Assembly (NCBI RefSeq): GCF_947489565.1
Contig: NZ_CANLEA010000003.1
Span: 124,001 to 188,000 of the forward strand
Length of the DNA: 64,000 bases
Direction: 5' to 3'
Origin: an uncultured Kordia sp.
GTDB taxonomy: Bacteria; Bacteroidota; Bacteroidia; Flavobacteriales; Flavobacteriaceae
Shown here: positions 1 to 8,037 of the stretch, one piece after another
Layout of the letters: each line of letters starts with the position of its first letter
Position numbering within the stretch: the first letter of the stretch is position 1
Program-made: the position numbers and the translations under genes
The notes under the pieces: model-generated
What the model was told of the DNA's origin: nothing
What the model saw: only the letters and a program-made list of their open reading frames with translations
Database searches by the model: none

Positions 1-818
1 ACATACAATTCAATATGGATTTGCTTCCCAAAAAACTTTTCCAAGTCTTTTCGAGATTGCATTCCTACAGTTTTTAGTGCGCTTCCTTTGTGACCAATGA
101 TGATTCCTTTTTGAGTTTCGCGTTCTACCATGATTACAGAGCGAATTCGGATGATGTTTTCTTCTTCAAAAAACTCTTCCGTCTCTACTTCTACTGCATA
201 TGGAATTTCCTTTTTGTAGTTTAATAAGATTTTTTCGCGAATGGTTTCGTTGACAAAGAAACGTTCTGGTTTGTCTGTCAATTGATCTTTTGGATAAAAT
301 GCTGGCGATGCAGGTAATAATTCAATAATTCTTGAAAATACTTGTGGTACATTGAAGTTTTCCAACGCTGAAATCGGATAAATTTCTGCTGTTGGTACTT
401 TTTCCTTCCACAATTCCATTTGCTCTTCCAACTGTTCTTGTGACGATTTATCAATCTTATTCAACAATAACAATACAGGAATTTTACTGTTGATGATCTT
501 TTTGAAAAATGCTTCATCTTTTAAGCTTTTCTCTCCAATTTCTACGATATAAATTAATACATCAGCATCTTCAAAGGCAGACTTCACAAAGTCCATCATA
601 GAAGATTGTAATTCATACGCAGGTTTTATAATTCCAGGTGTATCTGACAAAATCACCTGAAAATCATCTCCATTTACAATTCCCAAAATGCGGTGACGTG
701 TAGTCTGCGCTTTTGAGGTAATAATGGAAAGTTTTTCACCAACAAACGCGTTCATTAAGGTTGATTTCCCAACATTTGGGTTTCCAATAATATTTACAAA
801 TCCTGCTTTATGTGTCAT
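1..818 (-). CDS. era: GTPase Era (3' end outside window)
   Basis: Reading from the ATG at 818 leftwards gives an uninterrupted frame that leaves the window at base 1, so about 272 residues are present and the C-terminus is missing. Residues 12-19 form the Walker A motif GNPNVGKS, followed by a DTPG switch II motif and NKID (G4). After the GTPase domain comes a KH-type RNA-binding region with the sequence GHKGSALK. This order is that of Era, the GTPase that binds the 3' end of 16S rRNA and assists 30S subunit maturation in the cytoplasm. Era is usually about 295 residues, so only about 25 are cut off. The gene is divergent from the TetR gene at 1069. Confidence 0.95.
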   Translation of the reverse strand, partial: MTHKAGFVNIIGNPNVGKSTLMNAFVGEKLSIITSKAQTTRHRILGIVNGDDFQVILSDTPGIIKPAYELQSSMMDFVKSAFEDADVLIYIVEIGEKSLKDEAFFKKIINSKIPVLLLLNKIDKSSQEQLEEQMELWKEKVPTAEIYPISALENFNVPQVFSRIIELLPASPAFYPKDQLTDKPERFFVNETIREKILLNYKKEIPYAVEVETEEFFEEENIIRIRSVIMVERETQKGIIIGHKGSALKTVGMQSRKDLEKFFGKQIHIELY

Positions 819-1035
819 ATATTGTATTGATATTCAAGTATTGTTCTGTCGATCTTAGATTTTCTAAAAAAACAGCATTCTACTTCTCCTTTACAGCATG
901 CAAAAGTACACATATTTCCCAAGAAACATTGGTTTTCCTGCTTTTTCATTGTTTTGATTTTCAAACAATTCTCATTTATTTTTTTAATTCATTACACATT
1001 TTTTTTCAAAAAAAATAGTTAAACTTTTATTTTTC

Positions 1036-1050
1036 AATAGTATTACTATT
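1036..1050. promoter_or_regulatory. Candidate TetR operator overlapping a -7 element
   Basis: AATAGTATTACTATT is a perfect 15-bp palindrome. Its last base is the first base of TATATTTG (1050-1057), which fits the Bacteroidota -7 consensus TAnnTTTG. The ATG of the TetR gene follows at 1069, so the transcript would have little or no leader. A palindrome overlapping the core promoter is what an autorepressing TetR protein would use. The operator role is inferred. Confidence 0.5.
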
Positions 1051-1068
1051 ATATTTGTAATTAGTAGT

Positions 1069-1737
1069 ATGGATCGTTTGCAAATACATATCGTTATCAG
1101 TGAAGAACTCTACACGAAAAATCCTGAATCGTCAGAATTGGGTAAAAAAATCGTGTCGCGTAGTATTGAAATGATTGATGAATTGGGTTTTGAAGCATTT
1201 ACATTCAAAAAACTCGGACAGTCAATTGGTTCTAACGAGAGTTCTATTTACCGCTATTTTGAAAGCAAACACATGCTGCTAGTGTATCTGATTTGTTGGT
1301 ATTGGAGTTGGATTGAATATAAGTTAGTATTTGCTACGACAAATATTCAGTCGAAAGAAGAAAAATTATCTGCTGCGGTTGAAATTTTGACACGCAAAGT
1401 AGATGTCGATAATTCTTTTTCATACGTAAATGAAGTTATTTTGAATAGAATTATCATTGCAGAATCTTCCAAAGCGTATCATACCAAAGATATCGACACC
1501 GAAAACGAAAAAGGATATTACAAAGTATATAAACGTGTTGTGCAACGTGTAAGCAATATGGTAAAAGAGATTAATGCAGATTTTGATTGTCCGCAAATGT
1601 TAATTTCAACAGTTATTGAAGGCGCGCATCAACAACGCTATTTTTCAGAACATTTGCCATCATTGACAAACGTTCAAGAAGGAAAAGACACTATTGTTCA
1701 ATTTTATAACAATTTAGTTTTTAAAGTAATTAACTAA
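1069..1737 (+). CDS. TetR/AcrR family transcriptional regulator
   Basis: A 222-residue protein with an N-terminal helix-turn-helix of TetR type at about residues 44-67 (phenylalanine-rich turn, then SSIYRYFESK, the usual recognition-helix signature). The remaining 150 residues are helical and diverged, as expected for a ligand-binding domain. It is the first gene of a + strand cluster with a small acidic protein, a SulP transporter, a carbonic anhydrase and a DUF2490 protein, so it probably controls that cluster. A 15-bp palindrome over its own -7 element suggests autorepression. The ligand cannot be read from the sequence. Confidence 0.88.
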   Translation: MDRLQIHIVISEELYTKNPESSELGKKIVSRSIEMIDELGFEAFTFKKLGQSIGSNESSIYRYFESKHMLLVYLICWYWSWIEYKLVFATTNIQSKEEKLSAAVEILTRKVDVDNSFSYVNEVILNRIIIAESSKAYHTKDIDTENEKGYYKVYKRVVQRVSNMVKEINADFDCPQMLISTVIEGAHQQRYFSEHLPSLTNVQEGKDTIVQFYNNLVFKVIN

Positions 1738-1739
1738 GA

Positions 1740-2063
1740 ATGCTAAACAACCACCAAAATATATCAAAATTGCTAAAACAACTTCCGTTTTTGCTGGTGA
1801 TGTGTGCATTATTGTCACAACCTATTATACAAACGTATTCGATACTTTCTGATTCTAATATAGAAGTTGCAGACTTTGACTTTGAGGATGATACCGAAGA
1901 AGAAGCTGAAGATGCATCGGAAGACGAAAAAGTAACACAAGATTCAATTCATTTTATACTTGCTACCAATGATTTATCTTTGTACAATTCTCACTTTTAT
2001 GTACAAAAATCAAATCTTTTGCACAGCATTGAAATATTGATTCCTCCGCCAGAAATGGTCTAA
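1740..2063 (+). CDS. Small acidic secreted or membrane-anchored protein
   Basis: A 107-residue protein starting 2 bp after the TetR stop codon, so translationally coupled to it. It has one hydrophobic stretch at about residues 17-36, which could be a signal peptide or membrane anchor. A strongly acidic region follows at about 40-63 (Asp/Glu in most positions), then a short C-terminal part ending in a proline-rich turn. No catalytic motif is visible and no family is recognised. Coupling to the regulator and position before the SulP gene suggest an accessory role in the same cluster. Confidence 0.7.
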   Translation: MLNNHQNISKLLKQLPFLLVMCALLSQPIIQTYSILSDSNIEVADFDFEDDTEEEAEDASEDEKVTQDSIHFILATNDLSLYNSHFYVQKSNLLHSIEILIPPPEMV

Positions 2064-2224
2064 ATTACCGCTATGTACATCGTGTACATCGGAACAATTT
2101 TCTGTGTATTCTCACAAACTAAAAACACAGTAAAAAGTTCAATTCTCAAAAAAATAAGCTAACTACGAATTTGAAGTAATGTGTATATCACAACTTTCTA
2201 TTCAAAAAACATTTACTTACTATC

Positions 2225-3817
2225 ATGCATAGTTCAAACCCATTTAAAAACTTGAAAGCGGATTTACCCGCTAGTATTATTGTATTTTTCGTCGCTCTTC
2301 CTCTCTGTTTAGGTATCGCTATAGCCAGTGGAGCTGAACCTTTTGCTGGTTTAATTGCCGGAATTATTGGAGGAATTGTTGTCGGAGTTATGAGTGGCTC
2401 ACAAATTGGTGTGAGTGGTCCTGCCGCAGGTTTGGCAGTTATTGTACTTACCGCGATTAACACACTTGGTTTCGAAAACTTTTTAGTAGCCGTTATTATT
2501 GGTGGTGCGATTCAAATTGTCTTTGGAATTCTGAAATTTGGAATTATTGGATATTTCTTTCCATCCTCTGTAATTAAAGGAATGCTAACCGGAATTGGTA
2601 TTATTATTATTTTAAAAGAAATACCACACTTTTTCGGTTATGATAAAGATCCACAAGGAGATTTTGCCTTTTTTCAAGTAGATGGAGAAAACACATTTTC
2701 TGAAATCTTAAACTCTGTCAACCATATTAGTATTGGGGCAACTTTAGTTGCTATTACTGGATTGGCAATTTTGATTCTTTGGAATACCGTTTTATCTAAA
2801 AAAGGAAAAATCTTTCAATTGATCCAAGGACCGCTAGTGGTAGTAGCTTTAGGAATTATCTATTTTGCATTGACTCAAGGTAACGATACTTTTGGAATTT
2901 CTGCAGAACACATGGTAACAGTGCCTGTGCCTGGAGATTTTGATTCGTTCATAGGACAATTTACATTACCAAACTTTGAAGCAATATACGATTATAACAT
3001 CTGGATTACTGGTTTTACCATTGCATTGGTGGCTAGTTTAGAGACATTACTTTGTGTAGAAGCTACCGATAAATTAGATCCGTTAAAACGTGTAACACCA
3101 ACAAACAAAGAATTATTAGCTCAAGGAACAGGAAACGTAGTTTCTGGATTGATTGGTGGATTGCCAATTACGCAGGTAATTGTAAGAAGTTCTGCAAATA
3201 TTCAATCTGGTGGACGTACTAAAATGGCTGCCATTGTACACGGTTTCTTATTATTAATTTCTGTGATTTTAATCCCAGGTTTATTGAATATGATTCCACT
3301 TTCTGTATTAGCAGCAATCTTATTAATTGTAGGATATAAATTGGCTAAACCGAAATTATTCTTACAAATGTATAAAGCGGGTTGGAAGCAATTTGTACCA
3401 TTTATTGTAACGGTATTAGGAATTGTTTTCATCGATCTTTTATGGGGAATTGGATTAGGTCTTGCAGTTGGTATTATAGTGATATTATACAAGAGTTTCC
3501 AAAATTCTCACTTCTTACACATTGAAGATAAGAGTAACGGAAAGCATAGAATTAAAATGACACTAGCTGAAGAAGTAACTTTCTTTAATAAAGGAGCTAT
3601 TTTAAAAGAATTAGACAGTTTACCAAGAGATACATTCTTAGAATTAGACGTTCGTAAAACACGTTTCTTGGATAATGATATTATCGAAATATTAGAAGAT
3701 TTTTCAGAAAAAGCACGTAACCGAAACATTGACATCAAGTTAATTTCAGAACGTGGTATTGTGGAAAATCCACCTAGTTTTATAGAATTCTTTCAGCTAA
3801 GACCTAAAACTACTTAA
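2225..3817 (+). CDS. SulP/SLC26 family inorganic anion transporter
   Basis: A 530-residue inner-membrane protein with 10-14 hydrophobic segments in the first 420 residues. The SulP signature region lies near residues 60-70 (GVSGPAAGL), and a polar C-terminal domain at about 430-525 resembles a STAS domain (LELDVRKTRFLDND). SulP proteins carry bicarbonate, sulfate or other anions. A beta-carbonic anhydrase 225 bp downstream on the same strand makes bicarbonate the most likely substrate, as in other SulP-carbonic anhydrase pairs. The start ATG is about 160 bp after the preceding small gene, so it may have its own promoter. Substrate choice is inferred. Confidence 0.93.
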   Translation: MHSSNPFKNLKADLPASIIVFFVALPLCLGIAIASGAEPFAGLIAGIIGGIVVGVMSGSQIGVSGPAAGLAVIVLTAINTLGFENFLVAVIIGGAIQIVFGILKFGIIGYFFPSSVIKGMLTGIGIIIILKEIPHFFGYDKDPQGDFAFFQVDGENTFSEILNSVNHISIGATLVAITGLAILILWNTVLSKKGKIFQLIQGPLVVVALGIIYFALTQGNDTFGISAEHMVTVPVPGDFDSFIGQFTLPNFEAIYDYNIWITGFTIALVASLETLLCVEATDKLDPLKRVTPTNKELLAQGTGNVVSGLIGGLPITQVIVRSSANIQSGGRTKMAAIVHGFLLLISVILIPGLLNMIPLSVLAAILLIVGYKLAKPKLFLQMYKAGWKQFVPFIVTVLGIVFIDLLWGIGLGLAVGIIVILYKSFQNSHFLHIEDKSNGKHRIKMTLAEEVTFFNKGAILKELDSLPRDTFLELDVRKTRFLDNDIIEILEDFSEKARNRNIDIKLISERGIVENPPSFIEFFQLRPKTT

Positions 3818-3821
3818 GTAG

Positions 3822-4022
3822 ATTCTAATCAAAAAAGATGAATTAAAAGATATTGCTACAACAATTTCTAAAAATAATATTGGATTGTCATACATCAATC
3901 CGAATACAAAGAAAAGTTCGGAATCTTTAAGCAATCTAAAATCTAACTTTAAAGAAGCGATTCAAAAAATCAACGTACTGATTTTAATCGTGAATAATAA
4001 ATCAACAATTCAATTACAATAA
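3822..4022 (+). pseudogene. Start-less open frame, possible gene remnant
   Basis: Between the SulP stop codon and the carbonic anhydrase start there is a frame of 66 sense codons ending with TAA, preceded directly by a TAG stop and containing no methionine. The translation is lysine- and serine-rich and looks protein-like (for example ATTISKNNIGLSYINPNTKK). It has no ATG, GTG or TTG at a usable position. It may be the 3' end of a decayed gene, a gene using ATT at 3822, or chance. No family is recognised. Confidence 0.25.
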
Positions 4023-4041
4023 CACTATAATTAATTATATA

Positions 4042-4668
4042 ATGAAAGCACAAACAAAAGAAACACAGGCAGTAATGACTCCAGATTCTTCAATCCAAGC
4101 ATTGAAAGACGGAAACCAACGCTTTGTAGAAAATACGCAGGTTTCTCGTGACTTACTAGATCAAGTTTCAGACACAAGCACAGGACAATATCCATTTGCG
4201 ACAGTTTTAAGTTGTATAGATTCACGCGTTTCCTCTGAGCTTATTTTTGATCAAGGAATTGGTGATATTTTTAGTGTTCGTATTGCTGGAAACTTCGTAA
4301 ATGAAGATATTTTAGGAAGCATGGAATTTGCTTGTAAACTTGCAGGAACAAAAGTAATCGTAGTTTTAGGACATACAGCATGTGGAGCTGTAAAAGGTGC
4401 TTGTGATCATGCTAGACTTGGAAATTTAACAGCATTGATCAACAAAATAGAACCTGCAGTAGAAGCTGTAACTGAGCCAACAGACGAAAGCTTACGTAAT
4501 TCAAAAAATATTGAATTTGTAAACAATGTTGCGGCTAAAAACGTAGAAATGACAATCGAAAACATTCGCCAGCAAAGTCCTGTATTAGCAGAATTAGAGC
4601 GTGATGGAGACATTAAAATTGTAGGCGGAATGTACGATATCAGTAATGGTAAAGTAACTTTCTACTAG
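4042..4668 (+). CDS. Beta-class carbonic anhydrase
   Basis: A 208-residue cytoplasmic enzyme that interconverts CO2 and bicarbonate. The beta-class zinc site is complete: Cys58 with the Asp60/Arg62 dyad in the motif CIDSR, and His111 and Cys114 in HTACG. The length is normal for the class. It lies between a SulP anion transporter and a DUF2490 outer-membrane protein, whose ATG starts 1 bp after this stop codon. Together they look like a bicarbonate uptake and conversion unit under the upstream TetR regulator. The physiological direction is inferred. Confidence 0.95.
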   Translation: MKAQTKETQAVMTPDSSIQALKDGNQRFVENTQVSRDLLDQVSDTSTGQYPFATVLSCIDSRVSSELIFDQGIGDIFSVRIAGNFVNEDILGSMEFACKLAGTKVIVVLGHTACGAVKGACDHARLGNLTALINKIEPAVEAVTEPTDESLRNSKNIEFVNNVAAKNVEMTIENIRQQSPVLAELERDGDIKIVGGMYDISNGKVTFY

Positions 4669-4669
4669 G

Positions 4670-5368
4670 ATGAAATTAAACATACAGAAAAAAATTATTG
4701 TCCTGCTATTGTGCATGACACCACTAATGAGTTGGAGTCAGGATGAAACAGGAAATTGGTTGATGTATTTTGGATCAAACCGAATTAGTGAAAAATTTAG
4801 TATTCACTCGGAAGTTCAATTTCGTAACCATACCGTATTTCCTAACAATACAGAACAATGGTTGCTACGTACAGGATTAAATTATCATTTTACAAAAAAT
4901 GCTTTTGCAACGGCTGGATATGCCTACATTGGAAGTTTTGTGTACGAAAGTGAACGCGATAGTCCGGAAACGGAAGAACATCGTATTTGGCAACAATTGA
5001 TTACGAATAATTATTTAGGACGTGTAAAATTTGAACATCGCTACCGTGCCGAACAACGTTGGGTAGAAGGCGATTTTAAAACACGTTTCCGTTATCGATT
5101 GATGCTGTTCATTCCAGTAAACAAACCAAAAATGGAACCTGGTGCATTTTTCTTCGGTGTCTATAATGAAATCTTTGTCAATGGACAAGAAGAACTGTTT
5201 GACCGAAACCGTTTGTATGGTGGTATTGGTTATCAGTTAAATAAAAACCTGAATTTACAAACAGGAATGCTCTACCAAAGAGTGCGTACCACTGGAAAAG
5301 GCTACTTACAATTTAGCGTTGTATATAATACCGATTTGCGTAAAAAGAAAAAGGAAAACGATAGTTAA
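4670..5368 (+). CDS. DUF2490 family outer-membrane beta-barrel protein
   Basis: A 232-residue protein with a signal peptide of about 23 residues (hydrophobic core ending in SWSQ). Alternating aromatic and charged strands typical of a small beta-barrel follow, with the pattern GNWLMYFGSNRISEKFSIH near the N-terminus. The sequence style matches DUF2490, an outer-membrane family common in Bacteroidota. It starts 1 bp after the carbonic anhydrase stop and is followed by a strong terminator, so it is the last gene of the cluster. Function is unknown; an outer-membrane channel for the substrate of the SulP system is possible. Confidence 0.82.
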   Translation: MKLNIQKKIIVLLLCMTPLMSWSQDETGNWLMYFGSNRISEKFSIHSEVQFRNHTVFPNNTEQWLLRTGLNYHFTKNAFATAGYAYIGSFVYESERDSPETEEHRIWQQLITNNYLGRVKFEHRYRAEQRWVEGDFKTRFRYRLMLFIPVNKPKMEPGAFFFGVYNEIFVNGQEELFDRNRLYGGIGYQLNKNLNLQTGMLYQRVRTTGKGYLQFSVVYNTDLRKKKKENDS

Positions 5369-5394
5369 AAGAGTTAGCTTATTTAATACTGAGA

Positions 5395-5440
5395 AAAACC
5401 GAAAGTTTCTAATAGAAACTTTCGGTTTTCTATTTTTTTA
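5395..5440 (+). terminator. Rho-independent terminator of the SulP/carbonic anhydrase cluster
   Basis: A perfect 16-bp inverted repeat (5395-5410 and 5414-5429, core CCGAAAGTTTCT) with a 3-base loop is followed by a T-rich tract. It closes the + strand cluster 27 bp after the DUF2490 stop codon. Confidence 0.9.
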
Positions 5441-5664
5441 AGGTTTAAGAAAAATTGGAAATCCAACATTAACTCTTATGAATTCAATAGTAAATGATTA
5501 AAAATACAAAACATTACTGCAAAGAGTTCACGACGTAACTGTCTGTTACAATCATATTCCTATTTTATTTAGAAAATTCTCATACTTTCAAATTTAAAAA
5601 TTTAGCATTTTACATTTATCATTCCATTGTCGTATCTTTACAAGGCTATAAAAAAGAAAAAATT

Positions 5665-5826
5665 ATGTTCGGACTATTCAAAAAGAAATCAGAAAAAGAC
5701 AAACTCTATGAGAAGTATCAAAAGCTAACTCAAGAAGCTTTCAATCTGTCTACATCAAATAGAAAACTAAGCGATCAAAAAACTGCCGAAGCAGAAGCGA
5801 TCATGAAACAAATTGAAGCGTTGTAA
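5665..5826 (+). CDS. Lacal_2735 family small protein
   Basis: A 53-residue protein starting MFGLFKKKSEKDKL and ending IMKQIEAL, rich in Lys and Glu and probably one helical hairpin. It matches from memory the Lacal_2735-type small proteins widespread in Flavobacteriaceae. The ATG lies after an A-rich purine stretch and the gene is followed by its own terminator at 5851, which supports a real monocistronic gene. Function unknown. Confidence 0.82.
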   Translation: MFGLFKKKSEKDKLYEKYQKLTQEAFNLSTSNRKLSDQKTAEAEAIMKQIEAL

Positions 5827-5850
5827 AATTTCACAAAATGTATTTATGAG

Positions 5851-5880
5851 AAAAGCTGCTTGTAATAAGCAGCTTTTTTA
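5851..5880 (+). terminator. Rho-independent terminator
   Basis: AAAAGCTGCTT (5851-5861) pairs with AAGCAGCTTTT (5867-5877) over a 5-base loop and runs into a T tract. It ends the small gene at 5665. Confidence 0.88.
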
Positions 5881-5914
5881 GTGTATTAAACTCTGTTCTC
5901 AGTTCAATTAATGT

Positions 5915-6271
5915 TCATTCTCGTTTACTAGCAGTAACTCTTTTCAAGACAATAGTAGCTTTTCCTTTTTGATCGAATAATGTTAACATTGAATCATCAC
6001 AAGACTTAATTGTTGCCTTATTTTCGTTACCATTAATGACAACTACAATATCATTCCCTTCTATTGTAAATTTTTCTGTTTGAGGTTCTGAATTTCCCAA
6101 AGCAACCGTGACTGTATTATCTTTCTTAAAAATCATAGAACCTTCTTGACTACCTTCATTAATGGTTTCTATTGCCCAATCACCATATATACAATCTTTA
6201 TCTTGCGCAAAAATGGAACCTGATATAAATACCAATAAAATCCAAAAGCGAGATATCATAAAATTTTTCAT
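5915..6271 (-). CDS. Secreted lipocalin-like small protein
   Basis: A 118-residue protein with a signal peptide of about 22 residues ending SIFAQ. The mature part begins with DCIYGDWAIETI and continues as a chain of short beta strands with alternating charge, ending in VLKRV. The GxW motif near the start and the small size resemble lipocalin-like 'heat-shock/extracytoplasmic' domains of Bacteroidota, but the match is weak. It is a single minus-strand gene, back-to-back with the Crp/Fnr gene. Function unknown. Confidence 0.7.
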   Translation of the reverse strand: MKNFMISRFWILLVFISGSIFAQDKDCIYGDWAIETINEGSQEGSMIFKKDNTVTVALGNSEPQTEKFTIEGNDIVVVINGNENKATIKSCDDSMLTLFDQKGKATIVLKRVTASKRE

Positions 6272-6342
6272 CTTGTTATTTTTTTAGTTGTCATAAAAGT
6301 AAGCATTTTTACGTGGAATAGATATTTCTTACAAAGCAATAA

Positions 6343-6358
6343 TGTAACCAATGTTACA
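6343..6358 (+). promoter_or_regulatory. Candidate Crp/Fnr site upstream of the crp-type gene
   Basis: TGTAAC-CAAT-GTTACA is a perfect palindrome. TAATTTTG (6380-6387), a full TAnnTTTG -7 element, follows 21 bp after it, and the gene starts at 6446. Four similar sites lie upstream of the sulfur genes, so this one suggests autoregulation. Confidence 0.72.
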
Positions 6359-6445
6359 GCACAGTATTTTCAAAAGCGGTAATTTTGAAAATCAAATACT
6401 TTCATTACTTTTAGAAAGCTATGATAAAAATCTAAATTGTGCTTC

Positions 6446-7081
6446 ATGATTCAAGAACTTAAAGACAACTACGGACATCTCTTTGAAGAAGATTTACTCA
6501 ATGAAATTGCACACGTAGGAACATTTAAAGAAGTGCCTGCAGGTTTTACCATGATGGCCATTGGCGATTACGTACGCGGAATGCCTTTGCTTGTTTCTGG
6601 AGCCATTAAAGTGATGCGAGAAGACAAAGAAGGAGACGAATTGCTATTGTACTACTTAGAAAGTGGTGAAACCTGTTCTATGACCATGAATTGTTGTATG
6701 GGGCAAACCAAAAGCGAAATCAAAGCTGTAGCCGAACAAGATACCACACTTATTATGGTTCCCATTCAAAAAATGGAAGAATGGACTGCAAAGTATAAAA
6801 CTTGGCGCGATTTTGTGTTTCAAACTTATCATAACCGACTCAATGAAGTATTGCATATATTGGATAGTGTAGCGTTTGAAAAAATGGATCAACGCTTACT
6901 AAACTATCTTAAGGAGAAAATTCGCATCAATAAATCAAACACAATTCACAATACACATCAAGAAATTGCTTATGATTTACACAGCTCGAGAGTAGTCATA
7001 TCAAGGCTTTTGAAAAAATTAGAGCAAATGGGACGCATAGAATTGCATAGAAATCATATTAAAATCATAAATTTAGCCTGA
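6446..7081 (+). CDS. Crp/Fnr family regulator of the sulfur cluster
   Basis: A 211-residue regulator with an N-terminal cyclic-nucleotide-binding-type beta-roll (about 20-120), a long dimer helix and a C-terminal winged helix-turn-helix (about 165-200, with EIAYDLHSSRVVISRLLKKL). ATG 6446 is preferred to an in-frame TTG 9 bp upstream. A cysteine group in the effector domain (Cys77, Cys83, Cys84 in CSMTMNCCMG) replaces the usual cAMP contacts. Thiol or persulfide sensing is therefore possible, but this is inference. Upstream lies a palindrome TGTAAC-N4-GTTACA, and four related sites precede the TauE, MBL-rhodanese, rhodanese and YeeE genes, so this protein is their likely activator. Confidence 0.9.
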   Translation: MIQELKDNYGHLFEEDLLNEIAHVGTFKEVPAGFTMMAIGDYVRGMPLLVSGAIKVMREDKEGDELLLYYLESGETCSMTMNCCMGQTKSEIKAVAEQDTTLIMVPIQKMEEWTAKYKTWRDFVFQTYHNRLNEVLHILDSVAFEKMDQRLLNYLKEKIRINKSNTIHNTHQEIAYDLHSSRVVISRLLKKLEQMGRIELHRNHIKIINLA

Positions 7082-7084
7082 ATA

Positions 7085-7100
7085 TGTAACTTTTGTTACT
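7085..7100 (+). promoter_or_regulatory. Candidate Crp/Fnr site upstream of TauE
   Basis: TGTAAC-TTTT-GTTACT starts 3 bp after the crp-type stop codon. Its centre is 59.5 bp before the TauE ATG, and a CTTTG -7-like end (TTTG at 7125-7128) lies 32.5 bp after the centre. Confidence 0.72.
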
Positions 7101-7151
7101 GCAAAATCATTGCATGTACTATACTTTGCACTGACAAATATTTGAACAATT

Positions 7152-7949
7152 ATGGAAATACTTGGCTATGTTAGTGCCTTGGTTATTGGAATTTCTCTAG
7201 GTCTTATTGGCGGCGGCGGCTCAATATTAGCTGTTCCTGTACTTGCGTATCTATTTGCTGTAAACGAAAAAATAGCAACCGCATACTCTTTATTTATTGT
7301 CGGAACAAGTGCACTTGTTGGTGGACTTAAACAGCACTTAAAAGGATTTGTTGACTGGCGTACCGCAATCGTTTTCGGAATTCCTTCCATTATAGGCGTA
7401 ACACTGGTTCGCTATTATGTAATTCCTTCTTTACCTGATACTATATTTACCGTAGGAGACTTTGAATTTACACGCAGAATGGGCATGTTTGGCTTGTTTG
7501 CAATGCTTATGTTTCCTGCTGCCATTTCTATGCTGAAAGAACGTAAAGAAAAAACAAACTCAGGACAAGTTTCATATAATTATCCGCTCATTCTTTTGGA
7601 AGGTTTGGTCGTTGGAGCAGTTACCGGAATGATTGGTGCTGGTGGCGGTTTTTTAATTATTCCTGCGTTGGTATTATTGGCTAATGTAGAAATGAAAGTC
7701 GCTGTAGGAACTTCATTAATTATTATTGCCTTTAAATCTTTATTAGGTTTCTTTTTAGGCGATGCGATAACCATGGAAATTGATTGGCAATTTTTAGCAA
7801 TTTTCACTTCCATTTCTTTAGTTGGAATCTTTATTGGAAGTTACTTAGGAAATTTTATCGATGGAAAAAAACTCAAAAAAGGATTTGGCTATTTTATCTT
7901 CATCATGGCCATTTTTATCTTTTATATGGAATTTTTTGTGAAGCAATAA
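7152..7949 (+). CDS. TauE/SafE family sulfite or organosulfur exporter
   Basis: A 265-residue inner-membrane protein with about eight hydrophobic segments and the two glycine-rich repeats of the family. The first is near residues 10-25 (GISLGLIGGGGSILAVP) and the second near 150-175 (GAVTGMIGAGGGFLIIP). TauE/SafE proteins move sulfite, sulfoacetate or related anions out of the cell. It follows the crp-type gene and has its own Crp-type palindrome, and it lies next to a persulfide-dioxygenase-like enzyme whose product is sulfite. Export of sulfite made from persulfide oxidation is the most likely role, inferred from context. Confidence 0.9.
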   Translation: MEILGYVSALVIGISLGLIGGGGSILAVPVLAYLFAVNEKIATAYSLFIVGTSALVGGLKQHLKGFVDWRTAIVFGIPSIIGVTLVRYYVIPSLPDTIFTVGDFEFTRRMGMFGLFAMLMFPAAISMLKERKEKTNSGQVSYNYPLILLEGLVVGAVTGMIGAGGGFLIIPALVLLANVEMKVAVGTSLIIIAFKSLLGFFLGDAITMEIDWQFLAIFTSISLVGIFIGSYLGNFIDGKKLKKGFGYFIFIMAIFIFYMEFFVKQ

Positions 7950-7970
7950 AGACTTCAAAAAACACGATTC

Positions 7971-7986
7971 TGTAACACAAGTTACT
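7971..7986 (+). promoter_or_regulatory. Candidate Crp/Fnr site upstream of the MBL-rhodanese gene
   Basis: TGTAAC-ACAA-GTTACT, centre 59.5 bp before the ATG at 8038, the same distance as at TauE. TAATTTTA (8008-8015) follows after 21 bp and resembles the -7 element. Confidence 0.72.
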
Positions 7987-8037
7987 GTGTATGAATGTTT
8001 GACTATGTAATTTTATATCATCTTAAAATTACTACTT

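Noticed and set aside
2080-2100. TGTACA-TCG-TGTACA before the SulP gene
   Set aside because: Each TGTACA is itself a palindrome, so the pair is weak evidence. The distance to the SulP start is about 130 bp and no copies are seen elsewhere in the cluster.
5535-5549. GTAAC-TGTCT-GTTAC, a near-copy of the Crp-type palindrome before the small gene at 5665
   Set aside because: The spacer is five bases, not four, the outer bases are not symmetric, and it is 116 bp from the next start with no matched -7 element.
6437-6445. TTG at 6437 as the start of the Crp-type regulator
   Set aside because: It adds only three residues before an ATG that gives the usual family start.
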